This document shows, piece after piece, positions 31,117 to 43,200 of a DNA stretch of 58,733 bases; the stretch's first letter is position 1, and the number at the start of each line of letters is the position of its first letter. The position numbers were made by a program, and so were the translations under genes. The stretch is from contig JAUCGI010000013.1 of the NCBI GenBank assembly GCA_030378035.1, forward strand, positions 1 through 58,733. Direction: 5' to 3'. The notes beneath the pieces are model-generated. The model worked only from the letters and a program-made list of their open reading frames with translations. It was not told the DNA's origin and ran no database searches. Source of the DNA: Desulfobacterales bacterium HSG2 (GTDB lineage Bacteria > Desulfobacterota > Desulfobacteria > Desulfobacterales > 4be13).

Positions 31117-33783
31117 ATGAAGAAACATTTGCAGATAAAAATCGCCTTCTGGGCGGGTATCTGCCTGCTGGTCACGGCGGCAATTATTATTACCCATTCC
31201 GCAATGGGAATGAAAGAACGGGCGGAAACGGATCGGAAAAAGGCAGTCAAAGACGCCTACTATTACGTTGAAGCCATCGCGAAACAACATGCCAATGCAG
31301 TCAGAGGGAGTTTGCAAACAGGGATCAATACAGCGCGCACACTCGCTCAGATGCTGTCCGGCATAAAGAGCAAGGAATTCGGAGGAGAACTTGGCAGAGA
31401 GGAGATTAATATGATTCTGAAAATCATTTTGGCTCAGAATCCTCACTTTGCCGCTGTTTACACGGGGTGGGAACCGGGGGCTTTCGATCCGTTGGACCAG
31501 GGATACGCGAACGAGAAAGGGCATGACGAGACCGGCCGGTATATTCCCTGCTGGTACCGGAACGGGAATGGCCCGATCTCGCTCAGGCCCCTGAAAAACT
31601 ACGATAATGAAGGAATCGGAGATTATTATCTGCTGCCAAAGAAAACGAAAAAGGAGTATGTTAGCGATCCTTTTATGGATAAGGTTCAGGCAAAACCCGA
31701 ATGGATTGCCTCTCTGATTGTCCCAATCATCGTGAATGAAAAATTCCACGGCATTGTGGGGATTGATGTGCGGCTCAATATCCTGAGCGAATATGTTGAC
31801 AATGTGAAAAATATGTATGACGGGACCGCGGAAATCTTCGTATTCAGCCATAACGGAACTCTTGCCGGAGTCACAGGGAAGCCGGAACTCGCTGGCAAAC
31901 ATATAAAAGAGATCCGTGAAGATTGGGAGAAAGATACAGAATACATCCGAAAAAGTGAGACGATTGCAGAAGAGCGTGAAGGTCATCTAACTGTTTTCAC
32001 CCCTGTGAAGATAGGCGAAACAGCAGCTTCCTGGTCTGTGAACGTCCTTGTTCCCTCGGAAAGGATCACCCGGGCAGCAGACGAAGAGATGAGTCAGGCG
32101 TTCCGTGCAATGTGGCAAAGCATCGGAATCAGCCTCTTTTGTGTCGCAGCCGCGCTCCTCTTTCTGTGGTTCGTAACCCGGAGAATCACCCGTCCTGTCG
32201 CAGCCATTGTGGAGATGGCAAATGCAGTTGCAGAGGGAAATTTTGAAAAGGAGACAGATATCCGCCGGGAAGATGAAATCGGTCAGTTGGCGGAAGCCTT
32301 TCGGAATATGAAAGATACGATAGGTCATGTTTTGAAAGAAACGGATGTTCTGACACAGGCGATTCAGGAAGGCAGTTTGGATACCCGCGGCAACGCGGAT
32401 ACTTTCGGAGGAAGCTGGCGTGAACTGGTCGTCGGCGTCAACAACGTGATCGAAGCATTTATGGAACCGATTGACATGACGGCAACGTATATTGACAAGA
32501 TTTCGGAGGGCGAAATTCCTGAAAAAATCACGGGCGAATCCAAAGGTGACTTCAACAAGATCAGAAACAATCTTAATATGCTGATATCGAATCTCAGCGG
32601 GACTGTCCAAATAGCGGAGAGGATTGCTCACGGGGATCTGTCCGTAACGGTGAATATTCTTTCAGAAAAGGATGTGCTCGGAAATTCTTTCGATATGATG
32701 GTCTGCAATCTTAGGGAGACCGTTCTGGTTGCGGAAAAGATTGCCCACGGAAATCTGTCCGTCAGGGTGAATATTCTTTCAGAAAAGGATGTGCTCGGGA
32801 AATCCCTGTATATGATGATTGAGAACCTCAGTCATTTTGCCTCGGATGTTCAGAATGCGGCAAAGCAGGTGGCCTCCGGCAGTGAGGAAATGAGTACCGG
32901 GGCCGAAAAGGTGTCCCAGGGAACATCCGAGCAGGCGGCAAGCATTGAGCAGGTCTCAAGCTCCATGGAAGAGATGAGCAGCATGGTGAATCAGAACGCC
33001 GATAATGCCCGGCAGACCGCGGCCATTGCCACAAAAGCGGCTCAGGATGCCCGGGAAGGGGGAAAGGCGATGGATGAGACGGTCCGGGCCATGAAGAGCA
33101 TTTCGAATAAGATCGGCGTCATCGAGGAGATTGCCCGCCAGACCAACATGCTGGCACTGAATGCGGCCATCGAGGCGGCCCGGGCCGGGGAACATGGCAA
33201 GGGGTTCGCAGTGGTCGCGGTCGAAGTTCGCAATCTCGCGGAACACACCCAGAAGGCGGCCAAAGAGATCGGGCTTCTTTCGGCTTCCAACCTCGAAATC
33301 TCAGAAAAAGCGGGCAGCCTTCTTGAAGAGATGGTGTCGGGGATACAGAGAACAGCCGAGCTTATTCAGGAGATCAGCGCTTCCTGTACCGAACAGGCCG
33401 GCGGCATCTCACAGGTCAATGAAGCCATTCAGCAATTGGACCGGGTGATCCAGCAGAACGCCGCTCTGACCCAGGAGATGGCCTCGGCAAGCCGGGAGTT
33501 CTCTTCCCAGGCCGAACAACTGCTGAAAGCGGCGTCATTCTTTAAAGTCCCCGATGAAATGCGGAATACGGAACGCGGAATGCAGAAACACGCTGAACAA
33601 AGAAGCTATATCGAGTCAAAGAACACGGGGCAGGCAGGTGTGACTGAATCGGAAAAAGCGAGTTTTGTCAGTTCAGATCAGACAGTAGCGGAGAAGGCGT
33701 TTTTCTCTTCCCCGGAGAAAAAGAAAGCTGGAACGGATATAAATATGAAAGAACTTGATAACGGCGATTTCGAGAGATATTAG
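31117..33783 (+). CDS. MCP, Cache-type sensor, class B signalling domain
   Basis: Chemoreceptor of 888 residues. ATG 31117 is preferred over the in-frame ATG at 31075 because AAGGAGA ends six bases upstream and the product then begins with a normal membrane anchor. TM1 about 7-27; periplasmic double-Cache domain with [27 protein letters not shown] and WIASLIVPII; TM2 about 331-352; HAMP (EDEIGQLAE); one HAMP doublet (YIDKISEGEIPEKIT); then a tandem pair of AEKIAHGxLSVxVNILSEKD units. Hairpin from about 590, tip [20 protein letters not shown] near 671, followed by [19 protein letters not shown], the class B signature. It ends DFERY. Confidence 0.95.
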   Translation: MKKHLQIKIAFWAGICLLVTAAIIITHSAMGMKERAETDRKKAVKDAYYYVEAIAKQHANAVRGSLQTGINTARTLAQMLSGIKSKEFGGELGREEINMILKIILAQNPHFAAVYTGWEPGAFDPLDQGYANEKGHDETGRYIPCWYRNGNGPISLRPLKNYDNEGIGDYYLLPKKTKKEYVSDPFMDKVQAKPEWIASLIVPIIVNEKFHGIVGIDVRLNILSEYVDNVKNMYDGTAEIFVFSHNGTLAGVTGKPELAGKHIKEIREDWEKDTEYIRKSETIAEEREGHLTVFTPVKIGETAASWSVNVLVPSERITRAADEEMSQAFRAMWQSIGISLFCVAAALLFLWFVTRRITRPVAAIVEMANAVAEGNFEKETDIRREDEIGQLAEAFRNMKDTIGHVLKETDVLTQAIQEGSLDTRGNADTFGGSWRELVVGVNNVIEAFMEPIDMTATYIDKISEGEIPEKITGESKGDFNKIRNNLNMLISNLSGTVQIAERIAHGDLSVTVNILSEKDVLGNSFDMMVCNLRETVLVAEKIAHGNLSVRVNILSEKDVLGKSLYMMIENLSHFASDVQNAAKQVASGSEEMSTGAEKVSQGTSEQAASIEQVSSSMEEMSSMVNQNADNARQTAAIATKAAQDAREGGKAMDETVRAMKSISNKIGVIEEIARQTNMLALNAAIEAARAGEHGKGFAVVAVEVRNLAEHTQKAAKEIGLLSASNLEISEKAGSLLEEMVSGIQRTAELIQEISASCTEQAGGISQVNEAIQQLDRVIQQNAALTQEMASASREFSSQAEQLLKAASFFKVPDEMRNTERGMQKHAEQRSYIESKNTGQAGVTESEKASFVSSDQTVAEKAFFSSPEKKKAGTDINMKELDNGDFERY

Positions 33784-33799
33784 GAAAAAGATAACATGT

Positions 33800-33935
33800 A
33801 GGGTGGAGCCTTAATCTTAATCTTGCTCTTAATCTTGCTCTTGCTCTCAATCCCGCTCCCAATTGAACACGGGAAAGATTAAGAAACGAGAGCAAAATTA
33901 AGATTAAGATCAAGATCAAGATTAGGATTTAAGAT
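33800..33935. repeat. Fold-back phrase repeat (CTTAATCTTGCTC / GATTAAGATCAAG)
   Basis: CTTAATCTTGCTCTTAATC phrases, a centre AATTGAACACGGG, then complementary AGATTAAGATCAAG phrases. The vocabulary is that of the CATAAGTGTAAAC elements, but I find no terminal repeats of that family here; perhaps a decayed copy. Confidence 0.7.
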
Positions 33936-33952
33936 AAGGGAGGAATAACATT

Positions 33953-36900
33953 ATGAATTTTGAATTTTTGAAGAAGTTTAAGTCTCTGAAAATGAAACTG
34001 ATCACCATTTTCAGCGTCTGTCTTCTGGCAACTGTGGGAGCGATAGTGATATACGGGATCGTTTCCGTGAGAAACACGGTGGAATTTGTCACAACTTCGG
34101 CGGATGACTTTGCAATTGATGCGGCAAACAAACAACTGCTTGAGACTTCCAAGGCGATGGCGTTTGAGATCAAATCCGAGTTGGAGGTGGCGTTGGATGC
34201 GGCCCGGACGCTGGCAGATGCGTTTTCCGGGATCAGAGATGAGAAGATCAGCCTCAGCATTGACAGGAAGGAGATCAACAATATTCTGCGAGTCGCTCTG
34301 ATGCGGAATGACACGTTTCTGGGGACTTACACCGCGTGGGAAGAGAACGCGCTGGATCAGTCGGACAAAGTTCATGTGGGAAAGGAGGGGCATGATGGGA
34401 CCGGCCGCTTCATTCCCTATTGGAGCAAAAATGAAAGCGGAAATATCGGAGTCGATCCGCTGGTCGATTATGAAAACCGGGAAAGGCATAAAAACGGCGT
34501 CCGGAAAGGAGATTACTACCTCCTTCCGAAAGATCGGGGCAGAGAGTGCGCGATTGACCCTTATCCTTATCCTGTTCAGGGAAAAACCGTATGGATTACC
34601 TCGCTGGTTGCTCCCATCATGGCGGAGGGGCGGTTTTACGGTATTGCAGGCGTGGATATGCGTTTGGATTTCATTCAGACGCTGATTGAGCAGAGCAATA
34701 AGAATTTTTACACCGGCGCGGGTCGCATGTCCATCGTGAGCCACAACGGGATTCTGGCGGCGGTCAGCGGCAGTCCCAATCTCGTGGGAAAACATCTGAA
34801 GGTGATTGAAACGAATGACTGGCAGGAAGATATGGAACAGATACGTTTCGGCAGGAGCAAAGTCAGTTTTGAGGAGAACAGCATAGAAGTGATCGTCCCT
34901 TTGGAGATCGGCAGAACCGGAACCCCGTGGGCCGTGATTATCAATCTTCCGAAAACGGTTGCTCTGGCGCAGGCCCGTGAACTGGTGGAAGGATTACGGA
35001 AACGCGGAAGAGAGACCCTCTTGTGGCAGGTCGGAATCGGTTTCGGGGTCGCCTTTGCCGCTTTTCTTGTTATCCGGTTAATTTCGACGCAGATTGTGAC
35101 ACCGATAACAGAAAGTGTTGCATTTGCCAAATCTGTTGCAAAAGGCGATCTGAGCGCGGAGATAGAGACGGATTATGAAGATGAAATTGGAACTCTGGTG
35201 AACGCCCTGAATGAGATGAAGGGGAGTATCAGAGATGTTCTCACGGAGACGGAGGGACTGGTTTGTGCGGTTCAGGAGGGAAGACTTGATTCCCGGGGCA
35301 ATACGGAAGCATTTGACGGCGGATGGGGGGAACTTGTCACAGGCGTAAATTCGCTGATTGACGCGTTTGTCGCGCCGATCAGCATGACCGCCGCTGCCAT
35401 AGATCGGATCGCCAAGGGCGACATTCCGGAAAAGATCACGGAAGAGTACAAAGGAGATTTCGACCGGATCAGGCAGAGCCTCAACCTGTGTATCGACGCG
35501 GTGAACGGGCTGGTTAACGAAACGGTCATCCTGACGCAGAATGCCGCGGAAGGCAGGCTCGATATGAGGGGGAATACGGAGAATTTCGGCGGGGACTATG
35601 CCAGAATCATCAGAGGAATTAACAGAACCATGGACGCCGTGATCGAGCCGATGAACATGGCAGCGGAATATATTGACCGGATTTCCAGAGGTGAGATAAC
35701 AGAAAAGATCACCCAGGAGTACAAAGGCGATTTCAATGAAATCAGGAACAGCCTTAACCGGTGCATTGACGCCGTGAGCGGTTTGACAGAAGAGACCATT
35801 ATGCTGACGGAAAGCGCGGCAGAGGGGAGACTGGACGCCCGCGGGGATGAGAACAGATTCGGCGGTGAATACGCCCGAATCATCAAAGGCATGAACAATA
35901 CGATGGACGCGGTGGTCGGACCGCTGAAGATCACGGCGGGCTATGTGAATCGCATCTCCAAGGGCGACATCCCCGAGATGATCACAGATGAGTTCAAAGG
36001 CGACTTTAACGAGATAAAGAACAGTCTCAATATAATGATGGAGAATCTCAGACACTTTGCCGAGGATGTTCAGAACGCGGCCGGCCAAGTTAGCATCGGC
36101 AGCGGAGAACTGAGTCTCGGTGCCGAAAAGGTGTCCCAGGGAACAACCGAGCAGGCCGCAGGTATTGAAGAGATATCGAGTTCCATGGAAGAGATGAGCG
36201 GCATGGTGGATCAGAACGCCGACAATGCGAGACAGACCGCGGCCATTGCCATGAAAGCGGCGCAGGATGCCCGGGAGGGCGGAAAAGCGGCGGGTGACAC
36301 GGTGCAGGCGATGAAGAGTATCTCAGACAAGATTTGCATCATCGAAGAAATTGCCCGTCAGACCAACATGCTGGCACTGAACGCGGCCATTGAGGCGGCC
36401 CGGGCCGGGGAACACGGCAAGGGGTTCGCGGTGGTCGCGGCCGAAGTCCGTAAGCTCGCGGAGCACACCCAGAAAGCGGCCAAGGAGATCAATGCGCTTT
36501 CTGTCTCCAATCTTGAAATTGCCGAAAAAGCTGGCAATCTCCTGGATGAGATGGTAAGCGGGATACAGAGAACCGCCGAACTGATTCAGGAGATCAGTGT
36601 TTCCAGTTCCGAACAGGCTGGCGGCATCGCACAGGTGAACGAAGCGATTCAGCAATTGGATCAGGTGATCCAGCAGAACGCCGCTCTGACCCAGGAAATG
36701 GCGGCGGCAAGCCGGGAGTTCTCCTCCCAGGCCGAACAACTGCTGAAAGCGGCATCATTCTTCAAAGTCCCTGATGGAATGCAGAATGACGCTGAACAAA
36801 GGAGTTATGTCGCGTCAAAGAAGAGAGAGCAGATAGGTATGACTGAATCGGAAAAAGCGCGTTTGATCAGTTCAGATCAAACAGAAGCAGCAGCGGAGAA

Positions 36901-36988
36901 GCCGTTTTTCCCTTTGCCGGAGAAAAAGAAAACCGGAACAGATATAGATATGAAAGAACTTGATGATGGGGATTTTGAGAGATATTAA
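33953..36988 (+). CDS. MCP, Cache-type sensor, class B, three HAMP doublets
   Basis: Chemoreceptor of 1011 residues, paralogous to its upstream neighbour. TM1 about 12-33; double-Cache periplasmic domain ([49 protein letters not shown]); TM2 about 358-380; HAMP with a degenerate start; then three RIS/RIA-type HAMP units alternating with [18 protein letters not shown] units. Hairpin from about 710, tip [20 protein letters not shown] near 800, then [20 protein letters not shown]. It ends DFERY. GGGAGGAATAACATT precedes the ATG. The Cache pocket is similar to that of 31117, suggesting related ligands. Confidence 0.95.
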   Translation: MNFEFLKKFKSLKMKLITIFSVCLLATVGAIVIYGIVSVRNTVEFVTTSADDFAIDAANKQLLETSKAMAFEIKSELEVALDAARTLADAFSGIRDEKISLSIDRKEINNILRVALMRNDTFLGTYTAWEENALDQSDKVHVGKEGHDGTGRFIPYWSKNESGNIGVDPLVDYENRERHKNGVRKGDYYLLPKDRGRECAIDPYPYPVQGKTVWITSLVAPIMAEGRFYGIAGVDMRLDFIQTLIEQSNKNFYTGAGRMSIVSHNGILAAVSGSPNLVGKHLKVIETNDWQEDMEQIRFGRSKVSFEENSIEVIVPLEIGRTGTPWAVIINLPKTVALAQARELVEGLRKRGRETLLWQVGIGFGVAFAAFLVIRLISTQIVTPITESVAFAKSVAKGDLSAEIETDYEDEIGTLVNALNEMKGSIRDVLTETEGLVCAVQEGRLDSRGNTEAFDGGWGELVTGVNSLIDAFVAPISMTAAAIDRIAKGDIPEKITEEYKGDFDRIRQSLNLCIDAVNGLVNETVILTQNAAEGRLDMRGNTENFGGDYARIIRGINRTMDAVIEPMNMAAEYIDRISRGEITEKITQEYKGDFNEIRNSLNRCIDAVSGLTEETIMLTESAAEGRLDARGDENRFGGEYARIIKGMNNTMDAVVGPLKITAGYVNRISKGDIPEMITDEFKGDFNEIKNSLNIMMENLRHFAEDVQNAAGQVSIGSGELSLGAEKVSQGTTEQAAGIEEISSSMEEMSGMVDQNADNARQTAAIAMKAAQDAREGGKAAGDTVQAMKSISDKICIIEEIARQTNMLALNAAIEAARAGEHGKGFAVVAAEVRKLAEHTQKAAKEINALSVSNLEIAEKAGNLLDEMVSGIQRTAELIQEISVSSSEQAGGIAQVNEAIQQLDQVIQQNAALTQEMAAASREFSSQAEQLLKAASFFKVPDGMQNDAEQRSYVASKKREQIGMTESEKARLISSDQTEAAAEKPFFPLPEKKKTGTDIDMKELDDGDFERY

Positions 36989-37008
36989 AAAGATAATGCA
37001 TATAGGTG

Positions 37009-37108
37009 CATAGTTATAAACTTAGGACTTGCTCTTGCTCTTACTCTTGATCTTGATCCTGCCCGTGTCCGTTCGATCAAGATCAAGATCAAGAATCAAG
37101 ATCAAGAT
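37009..37108. mobile_element. Decayed copy of the CATAAGTGTAAAC element (left end only)
   Basis: CATAGTTATAAACTTAGG matches the family left end CATAAGTGTAAACTTAGG at 15 of 18 positions and is followed by the same GACTTGCTCTTG and CCTGCCCGTGTCCG centre motif, then AGATCAAGATCAAG phrases. No matching right end or target duplication is seen. Confidence 0.65.
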
Positions 37109-37128
37109 TATGGATTAAGGAGAAGAGA

Positions 37129-40100
37129 ATGCGAAATATGAGTTTAAGAAACAAATTGCTGTTGACAATTACTCCGATAACATGCTTTGCCATTATCGGT
37201 TTGGCGATAATTTCTTACCACCTGTCGTCAGATGCCATCATGTCTCAGCAAGAGAAAAACATGGAAACAATTGTTCAGAAAACAGTGAGCGAACTGGCGA
37301 GATGGCTGGATGAGCGGGAGAGAGAGATCATCCTTCTGAGTAAGGACAGCTTGTTAAAAGACGCGTGTCAGGGCCGACGTTTGGACGAAGCCCAGGAAAG
37401 GTTAATCTCTTATCATCAGCTTTCACCGGTTTATGAAAATCTGGTGCTGACAGACACAGACGGTGTGATTTTTATGGTTGCCCTGAAAGCAGAGGGTGTG
37501 ATAGGCATGAAATTGTCTGAGCATCCCGAATATTCGATTAACATCACAAAAGCGCAGCAAGGCCAGGTCTGGGTGGGAGATGCAGGCAAATCACCCGCGA
37601 CTGGCAAGCCCGTATTACTTATGACTGCGCCGATCATGGATAACGGGAAGTTTGTGGGAATTGTCGGCACTCCCATTGAACTGAATTATTTTTCAGAAGA
37701 GGTGATCAACAAACACAAAATCGGCGAAACCGGCTATTTGTTCATGGTTGACAGCAACGGAACAATTCTGGCCCATCCCGTCAAAGAGAACATTCTGAAC
37801 CTCAACCTTCTCGACTTTGATTTCGGTCGTAAAATGTTATCGCTTAAAAACGGCCGAGTCTCATATCGGTGGAAGGGAGAAGATAAGACTGCCCGATTTT
37901 CAACTTACACTGAAAAAGGCTGGATAGTGGCCGCGACCGCCCGAAATGTCGAATTCCTCAAAGTCATAAACCGTATCAAAATCATTTCGCTCATCACAAC
38001 AGCCGGCGCTGTCACTCTCATCATTTTTGTCATCTGGATGGTGGCCGCCGGCGTCACTCGTCCAGTCGCAAATATCGTTGAGACAGCAAACGCAATTGCC
38101 GACGGAAACTTTCAAAAAGAGATCGATATCCGTGGCAAAGACGAAATGGGTCAGATAGCAGAGGCCTTTCGCAATATGAAGAAAACCATCGGTCATGTTT
38201 TAAAAGGGATGGATGATCTGATTCACTCTGTTCAGGAGGGCAGATTGGACAACCGGGGCAATGCCGAGGCATTTAAGGGGAGCTGGCGTGAACTCATCTT
38301 TGGCGTAAATGACGTGATTGATGCTTTTGTGACACCGATTCATAAGACAGCAACGTATATCGACCGGATTTCCAGAGGCGATATTCCGGAAAAGATTACC
38401 GATGAATACAAAGGGGATTTCAATGAGTTCAAAAACAACATTAATACGCTGATAACCAATCTGAGCGGGACCGCCCAAATGGCGGAAAAGATTGCCAACG
38501 GAGATCTGTCAGCCGAGGTGAACATTCTCTCGGAAGAGGATACGCTTGGGAAGTCGCTCGCCATGATGGTCAGTAATATCAGGATGATTATTGCGGATAT
38601 TAACCAGTTGACGAGTGAAGCGATGGAGGGGCATCTTGATGTCAGGGGCGACTCGGAAAAATTCGGGGGCGATTACGCCAAAATCATCAGAGGCATTAAC
38701 GACACCCTGGATGCGGTGATCGGCCCCCTGAATGTCGCCGCGGCATACATGGACCGAATCTCGGAAGGCGATTTTCCGGATGAGATCACAGACGCGTACA
38801 AGGGAGATTTCAATGAGATAAAGAACAACATCAACATGCTCATATCGAATCTCCGGGGGACCGTTCAGGTGGCGGAGAAGATTGCCGACGGGGATCTCTC
38901 TGTGGAAGTGACGATTCTGTCTGAAAAGGATATTCTCGGGAAATCCCTTGCGAAGATGGTGAGCACGGTCAAAAGTATTGTCGGAGATATTAACAGACTG
39001 ACAGACACCGTTCTGGAAGGCAGATTGGATGACCGGGGAGATGAAAGCAGATTCGGGGGCGAATATGCCCGGATTATCAGAGGGGTGAATAACACTCTGG
39101 ATGCGGTTCTCGATCCCCTGAATCTGACCGCGGCGTATGTGGAGCGCATCTCCAAGGGGGATATTCCCGAAAAAATCACGGAAACGTATAAGGGGGACTT
39201 CAATGAGATAAAGAACAACCTCAATATGATGATTGAGAATCTGAGCGGTTTTGCTGTTGACGTTCAAAGAGCAGCCGGCCAAGTTGCCGCAGGCAGTGAA
39301 GAGTTAAGCTCCGGTTCGGAGCAGGTTTCTCATGGCACATCCCAGCAGGCGGCGGGTATTGAACAGATATCAAGCTCCATGGAAGAGATGAACAGCATGG
39401 TGGATCAGAATGCGGATAATGCGAAACAGACCGCGTCCATCGCCGCGAAAGCGGCCGGGGATGCGCAGGAGGGAGGGAATGCGGTGATGGAGACCGTCCG
39501 GGCCATGAAAAGCATTTCGGACAAAATCAGCATCATCGAAGAGATTGCCCGGCAGACCAACATGCTGGCCCTGAACGCGGCCATCGAGGCGGCCCGGGCA
39601 GGAGAACACGGCAAGGGGTTCGCGGTGGTCGCGGCCGAAGTCCGAAAACTGGCCGAACACACCCAGAAGGCGGCAAAAGAGATCAACGCGCTTTCAGTTT
39701 CCAACCTGGAAATCGCTGAAAAAGCAGGCAAACTTCTTGAAGAGATGGTCTCCGGAATACAGAGGACGGCCGATCTGCTCCAGGAGATCAGCGCTTCCAG
39801 CACGGAGCAGGCCGGCGGCATCACACAGGTCAACGAAGCGATTCAGCAATTGGACCGGGTGATCCAGCAGAACGTCTCTCTGACTGAAGAGATGGCAGCG
39901 GTGAGCCGGGAGTTCTCGTCCCAAGCAGAAAGACTCCTGAAGGTGGCGTCATTCTTCAGCATTTCCGAGGAAATGCGGAATCGCTTTGAGACAGAAGAAC
40001 AGACAGATGCGGCAGAATTGCGTTTTGCCAAGCCAGATAAGGCAGGATCGACGGATAAACCGCCTGTAGAAAGAAGCGGAGAGAACAGGTTTATGGAGGA

Positions 40101-40131
40101 ATTCGATGATGATGATTTCGAGCGATATTAA
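37129..40131 (+). CDS. MCP, double-Cache sensor, class B, three HAMP doublets
   Basis: Chemoreceptor of 1000 residues. TM1 about 9-29; double-Cache periplasmic domain of a different type from the two upstream receptors ([51 protein letters not shown]); TM2 about 283-308; HAMP (KDEMGQIAE); three RIS-type HAMP units, with extra [13 protein letters not shown] units shared with the next gene. Hairpin from about 715, tip [20 protein letters not shown] near 806. The linker ends DFERY. ATTAAGGAGAAGAGA precedes ATG. The [10 protein letters not shown] motif is common in Cache receptors for small organic ligands; the actual ligand is not predictable here. Confidence 0.95.
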   Translation: MRNMSLRNKLLLTITPITCFAIIGLAIISYHLSSDAIMSQQEKNMETIVQKTVSELARWLDEREREIILLSKDSLLKDACQGRRLDEAQERLISYHQLSPVYENLVLTDTDGVIFMVALKAEGVIGMKLSEHPEYSINITKAQQGQVWVGDAGKSPATGKPVLLMTAPIMDNGKFVGIVGTPIELNYFSEEVINKHKIGETGYLFMVDSNGTILAHPVKENILNLNLLDFDFGRKMLSLKNGRVSYRWKGEDKTARFSTYTEKGWIVAATARNVEFLKVINRIKIISLITTAGAVTLIIFVIWMVAAGVTRPVANIVETANAIADGNFQKEIDIRGKDEMGQIAEAFRNMKKTIGHVLKGMDDLIHSVQEGRLDNRGNAEAFKGSWRELIFGVNDVIDAFVTPIHKTATYIDRISRGDIPEKITDEYKGDFNEFKNNINTLITNLSGTAQMAEKIANGDLSAEVNILSEEDTLGKSLAMMVSNIRMIIADINQLTSEAMEGHLDVRGDSEKFGGDYAKIIRGINDTLDAVIGPLNVAAAYMDRISEGDFPDEITDAYKGDFNEIKNNINMLISNLRGTVQVAEKIADGDLSVEVTILSEKDILGKSLAKMVSTVKSIVGDINRLTDTVLEGRLDDRGDESRFGGEYARIIRGVNNTLDAVLDPLNLTAAYVERISKGDIPEKITETYKGDFNEIKNNLNMMIENLSGFAVDVQRAAGQVAAGSEELSSGSEQVSHGTSQQAAGIEQISSSMEEMNSMVDQNADNAKQTASIAAKAAGDAQEGGNAVMETVRAMKSISDKISIIEEIARQTNMLALNAAIEAARAGEHGKGFAVVAAEVRKLAEHTQKAAKEINALSVSNLEIAEKAGKLLEEMVSGIQRTADLLQEISASSTEQAGGITQVNEAIQQLDRVIQQNVSLTEEMAAVSREFSSQAERLLKVASFFSISEEMRNRFETEEQTDAAELRFAKPDKAGSTDKPPVERSGENRFMEEFDDDDFERY

Positions 40132-40152
40132 AGCATCTTAAAGCGTCTCAAA

Positions 40153-40246
40153 GTAGGGTGGGTGAAGCGAAGCGGAACCCACCATACATTACGACGTTCA
40201 TTAATCATCGTGGGTGGTGGGTTTCGCTTCGCTTCACCCACCCTAC
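40153..40246. repeat. Inverted-repeat element GTAGGGTGGGTGAAGCGAAG
   Basis: GTAGGGTGGGTGAAGCGAAG on the left and its complement CTTCGCTTCACCCACCCTAC on the right, with inner arms GGAACCCACC/GGTGGGTTTC, around a 30-bp centre. A perfect long hairpin between two MCP genes; no target duplication recognised. Similar repeats are widespread in bacterial intergenic DNA. Confidence 0.8.
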
Positions 40247-40276
40247 AAAGTTACAAAGCATGGAGGGAAATCAGAA

Positions 40277-43200
40277 ATGAAACATATTGGATTAAAGTTT
40301 AACAGCATTCAGACGAAAATAGGGATAAACTTTATTGTAATCATAACGCTTTCATTAACGCTGTTCGGTCTTTATCAGTGTTATGAAATCAAAATCGGTT
40401 CGACCGCGGAGCTTAATAATTTTGCGAAGATTACGGTAGGCAAAGCGGCCGGATATCTGGCAGAGCCTCTTTGGAACATGGATACTCCGCTGATTGAAAG
40501 GACGGTCATCTCAACAATGATTGAAAAAAACATCTATGCTGTTGTAATAAGAGATAAAGATGAAAGCATGATGCAAGGAAAGAAAAGGGACGATAATTGG
40601 CAGATCGTTGACGTCGAGGAGGATATCTCGGGTGATTTTATCATAAAAATGAGAGATATCATGAGAAGAGAGAGCAAATTAGGGACCCTTGAGATATATG
40701 TCACCAAAAAATTCATGGAAGCCGAGATGAGAGATAGAATGACGGAGACCGCGCTGACTATCATGCTTACAGATATCATCGCCTTTGTTCTGATATGGTT
40801 CTCCACTCTCAGAATCATCCGCCCCATTGTGAATATTCTCGAAACGGCCAATGCGATTGCTGCCGGTGACTTCAGCAGCGAGATAGGTATTCGGCGGAAA
40901 GATGAGATCGGTGCGCTGGCGGATGCGTTTCGGAACATGAAAACCGTTATCGCTCAGGTCTTGCAGGAGATAGAGGAACTGATTCAGGGAATTCAGGAGG
41001 GCAAACTGAAAAGCCGAGGCAACCCGGAGAACTTTTCCGGCAGTTGGCAGGAACTCATTCTGGGCGTAAACAACCTGATTGATGCGTTTGTCTCGCCGAT
41101 TCATAAGACAGTAGTCCAACTGGAGCAGATATCCAAAGGCGATATCTCGGAAAAGAGTGATGAAACATACAGGGGCGATTTCAATCAGATCAGGGACAAC
41201 CTGAATATGCTGATCGACGCCATGAATACCACAACCGGAATTGCCGAGGAGATCGCAAACGGGAATGTGAAAATCGATGTCAGGGAGCGTTCGGAACAGG
41301 ACAGGATGATGAAAGCGATGAATCTGATGATCCGGCAACTGAATGATGTTTTGCAGGAGATGGAAGGACTGATTTTTGCGGTTCAGGAAGGCAAGCTGGA
41401 TGCCCGCGGGGATGCGGAAAAATTTGAAGGGGGATGGCGTGAGCTTGTTGTCGGCATTAATTCGCTGATTGATGCGTTTGTCATGCCGATCAATATGACA
41501 GCGACCTCTGTTGACCGGATCGCCAGGGGTGACATCCCGGAAAAGATCACCGAGGAGTATAAGGGGGATTTCAACGGGATCAGGAATAACCTCAACAAGT
41601 GCACTGACGCGGTCAATTTGCTCATCGAAGACGCGGATATGCTGGTGAATGCGGCGCTGGCGGAACAGTTTGAAACACGGGCGGATGTGTCGAAACATCA
41701 GGGAGATTTCCGAAGGATTGTCGAAGGGGTGAACAATACCCTGAATGTGATGGTTGACAAGATATTCTGGTTCGGACAGATCCTGGATGCGCTGCCATGG
41801 CCCCTCTCGGTGACGGATACGGATATGAACTGGATGTTCATCAATAAGGCGACGGAAGAGCTGACAGGACTCAGTCGGGAAGAAATGATCGGCAAGGCTT
41901 GCACCAACTGGAATTCGGACATTTGCGGAACAGAGAGATGCGGCATCGCCATGCTGTGCAAAGGAGACCGAACCTCCTATTTTACACAGCCCGGCCTGGA
42001 CAAAGATTTCAGAGTGGATGCGGCGTATATCACAAATGCAAAAGGAGAGCAGATCGGGCATATCGAGATTGTTCAGGATATTACTGCTGAAAAGCGCCGG
42101 AAAGAATATCAGGACGCCGAAGTCGAGCGGATGGCTGCGAATCTCAAATCCCTTGCACGCGGGGAACTTTCGTTTGAAATTGCAACGGCCGACGCTGACG
42201 AATATACCGAATCTGTCCATGAGAGTTTCATGCAGATCAATGAAAGTCTCCGCCAGGTAAAGAAGGCGGTGACGACGTTAATCGACGAAGTCGGCAGGCT
42301 CACCCGGGCCGCTGTGGAAGGGAAGCTTGATGTCAGGGGAGACGCGGATAAATTCGGCGGGGATTATGGCAGGATTGTTGAGGGGATTAATCATACGCTG
42401 GATGCGGTCATCGGCCCGCTGAATGTCGCCGCTGCATATATGGACCGAATCTCGAAAGGCGATTTTCCGGATGAGATCACAGAAGCGTACAAGGGAGATT
42501 TCAATGAGATAAAGAGCAATATCAACATGCTCATATCGAATCTCCGGGGGACCGTTCAGGTGGCTGAGAAGATTGCCGACGGGGATCTCTCTGTGGAAGT
42601 GACGATTCTCTCTGAGAAGGATATTCTCGGAAAATCCCTTGCAAAGATGGTGAACACGATCAAAAGTATTGTCGGTGATATCAGCATACTGACAGACGCC
42701 GCGCTGGAAGGAAGACTGGCCACCCGCGGAGATGAGAGCAGATTCGGGGGTGAATACGCCCGGATTATCAGAGGGGTCAACAACACCCTGGATGCGGTTC
42801 TCGATCCCCTGAATATGACCGCGGCGTATGTGGAGCGTATCTCCGGGGGAGATATTCCCGAAAAAATTGCGGAGACGTACAAGGGGGACTTCAATGAGAT
42901 AAAGAAAAATCTCAATATGATGATTGAGAATCTCAGCAGTTTTGCTTATGATGTTCAGAGATCTGCCGGACAGGTGGCTGCCGGCACTGAACAAATGAGT
43001 TCCGGTGCCGAACAGGTGTCCGAGGGCACATCCCAGCAGGCGGCGAGTATCGAAGAGATATCAAGTTCCATGGAGGAGATGAGTAGCATGGTGGAGCTGA
43101 ATGCGGATAATGCGAAACAGACCGCGTCCATCGCCATGAAAGCGGCTCAGGATGCGCAGGAGGGAGGGAATGCGGTGATGGAGACGGTCCGGGCCATGAA

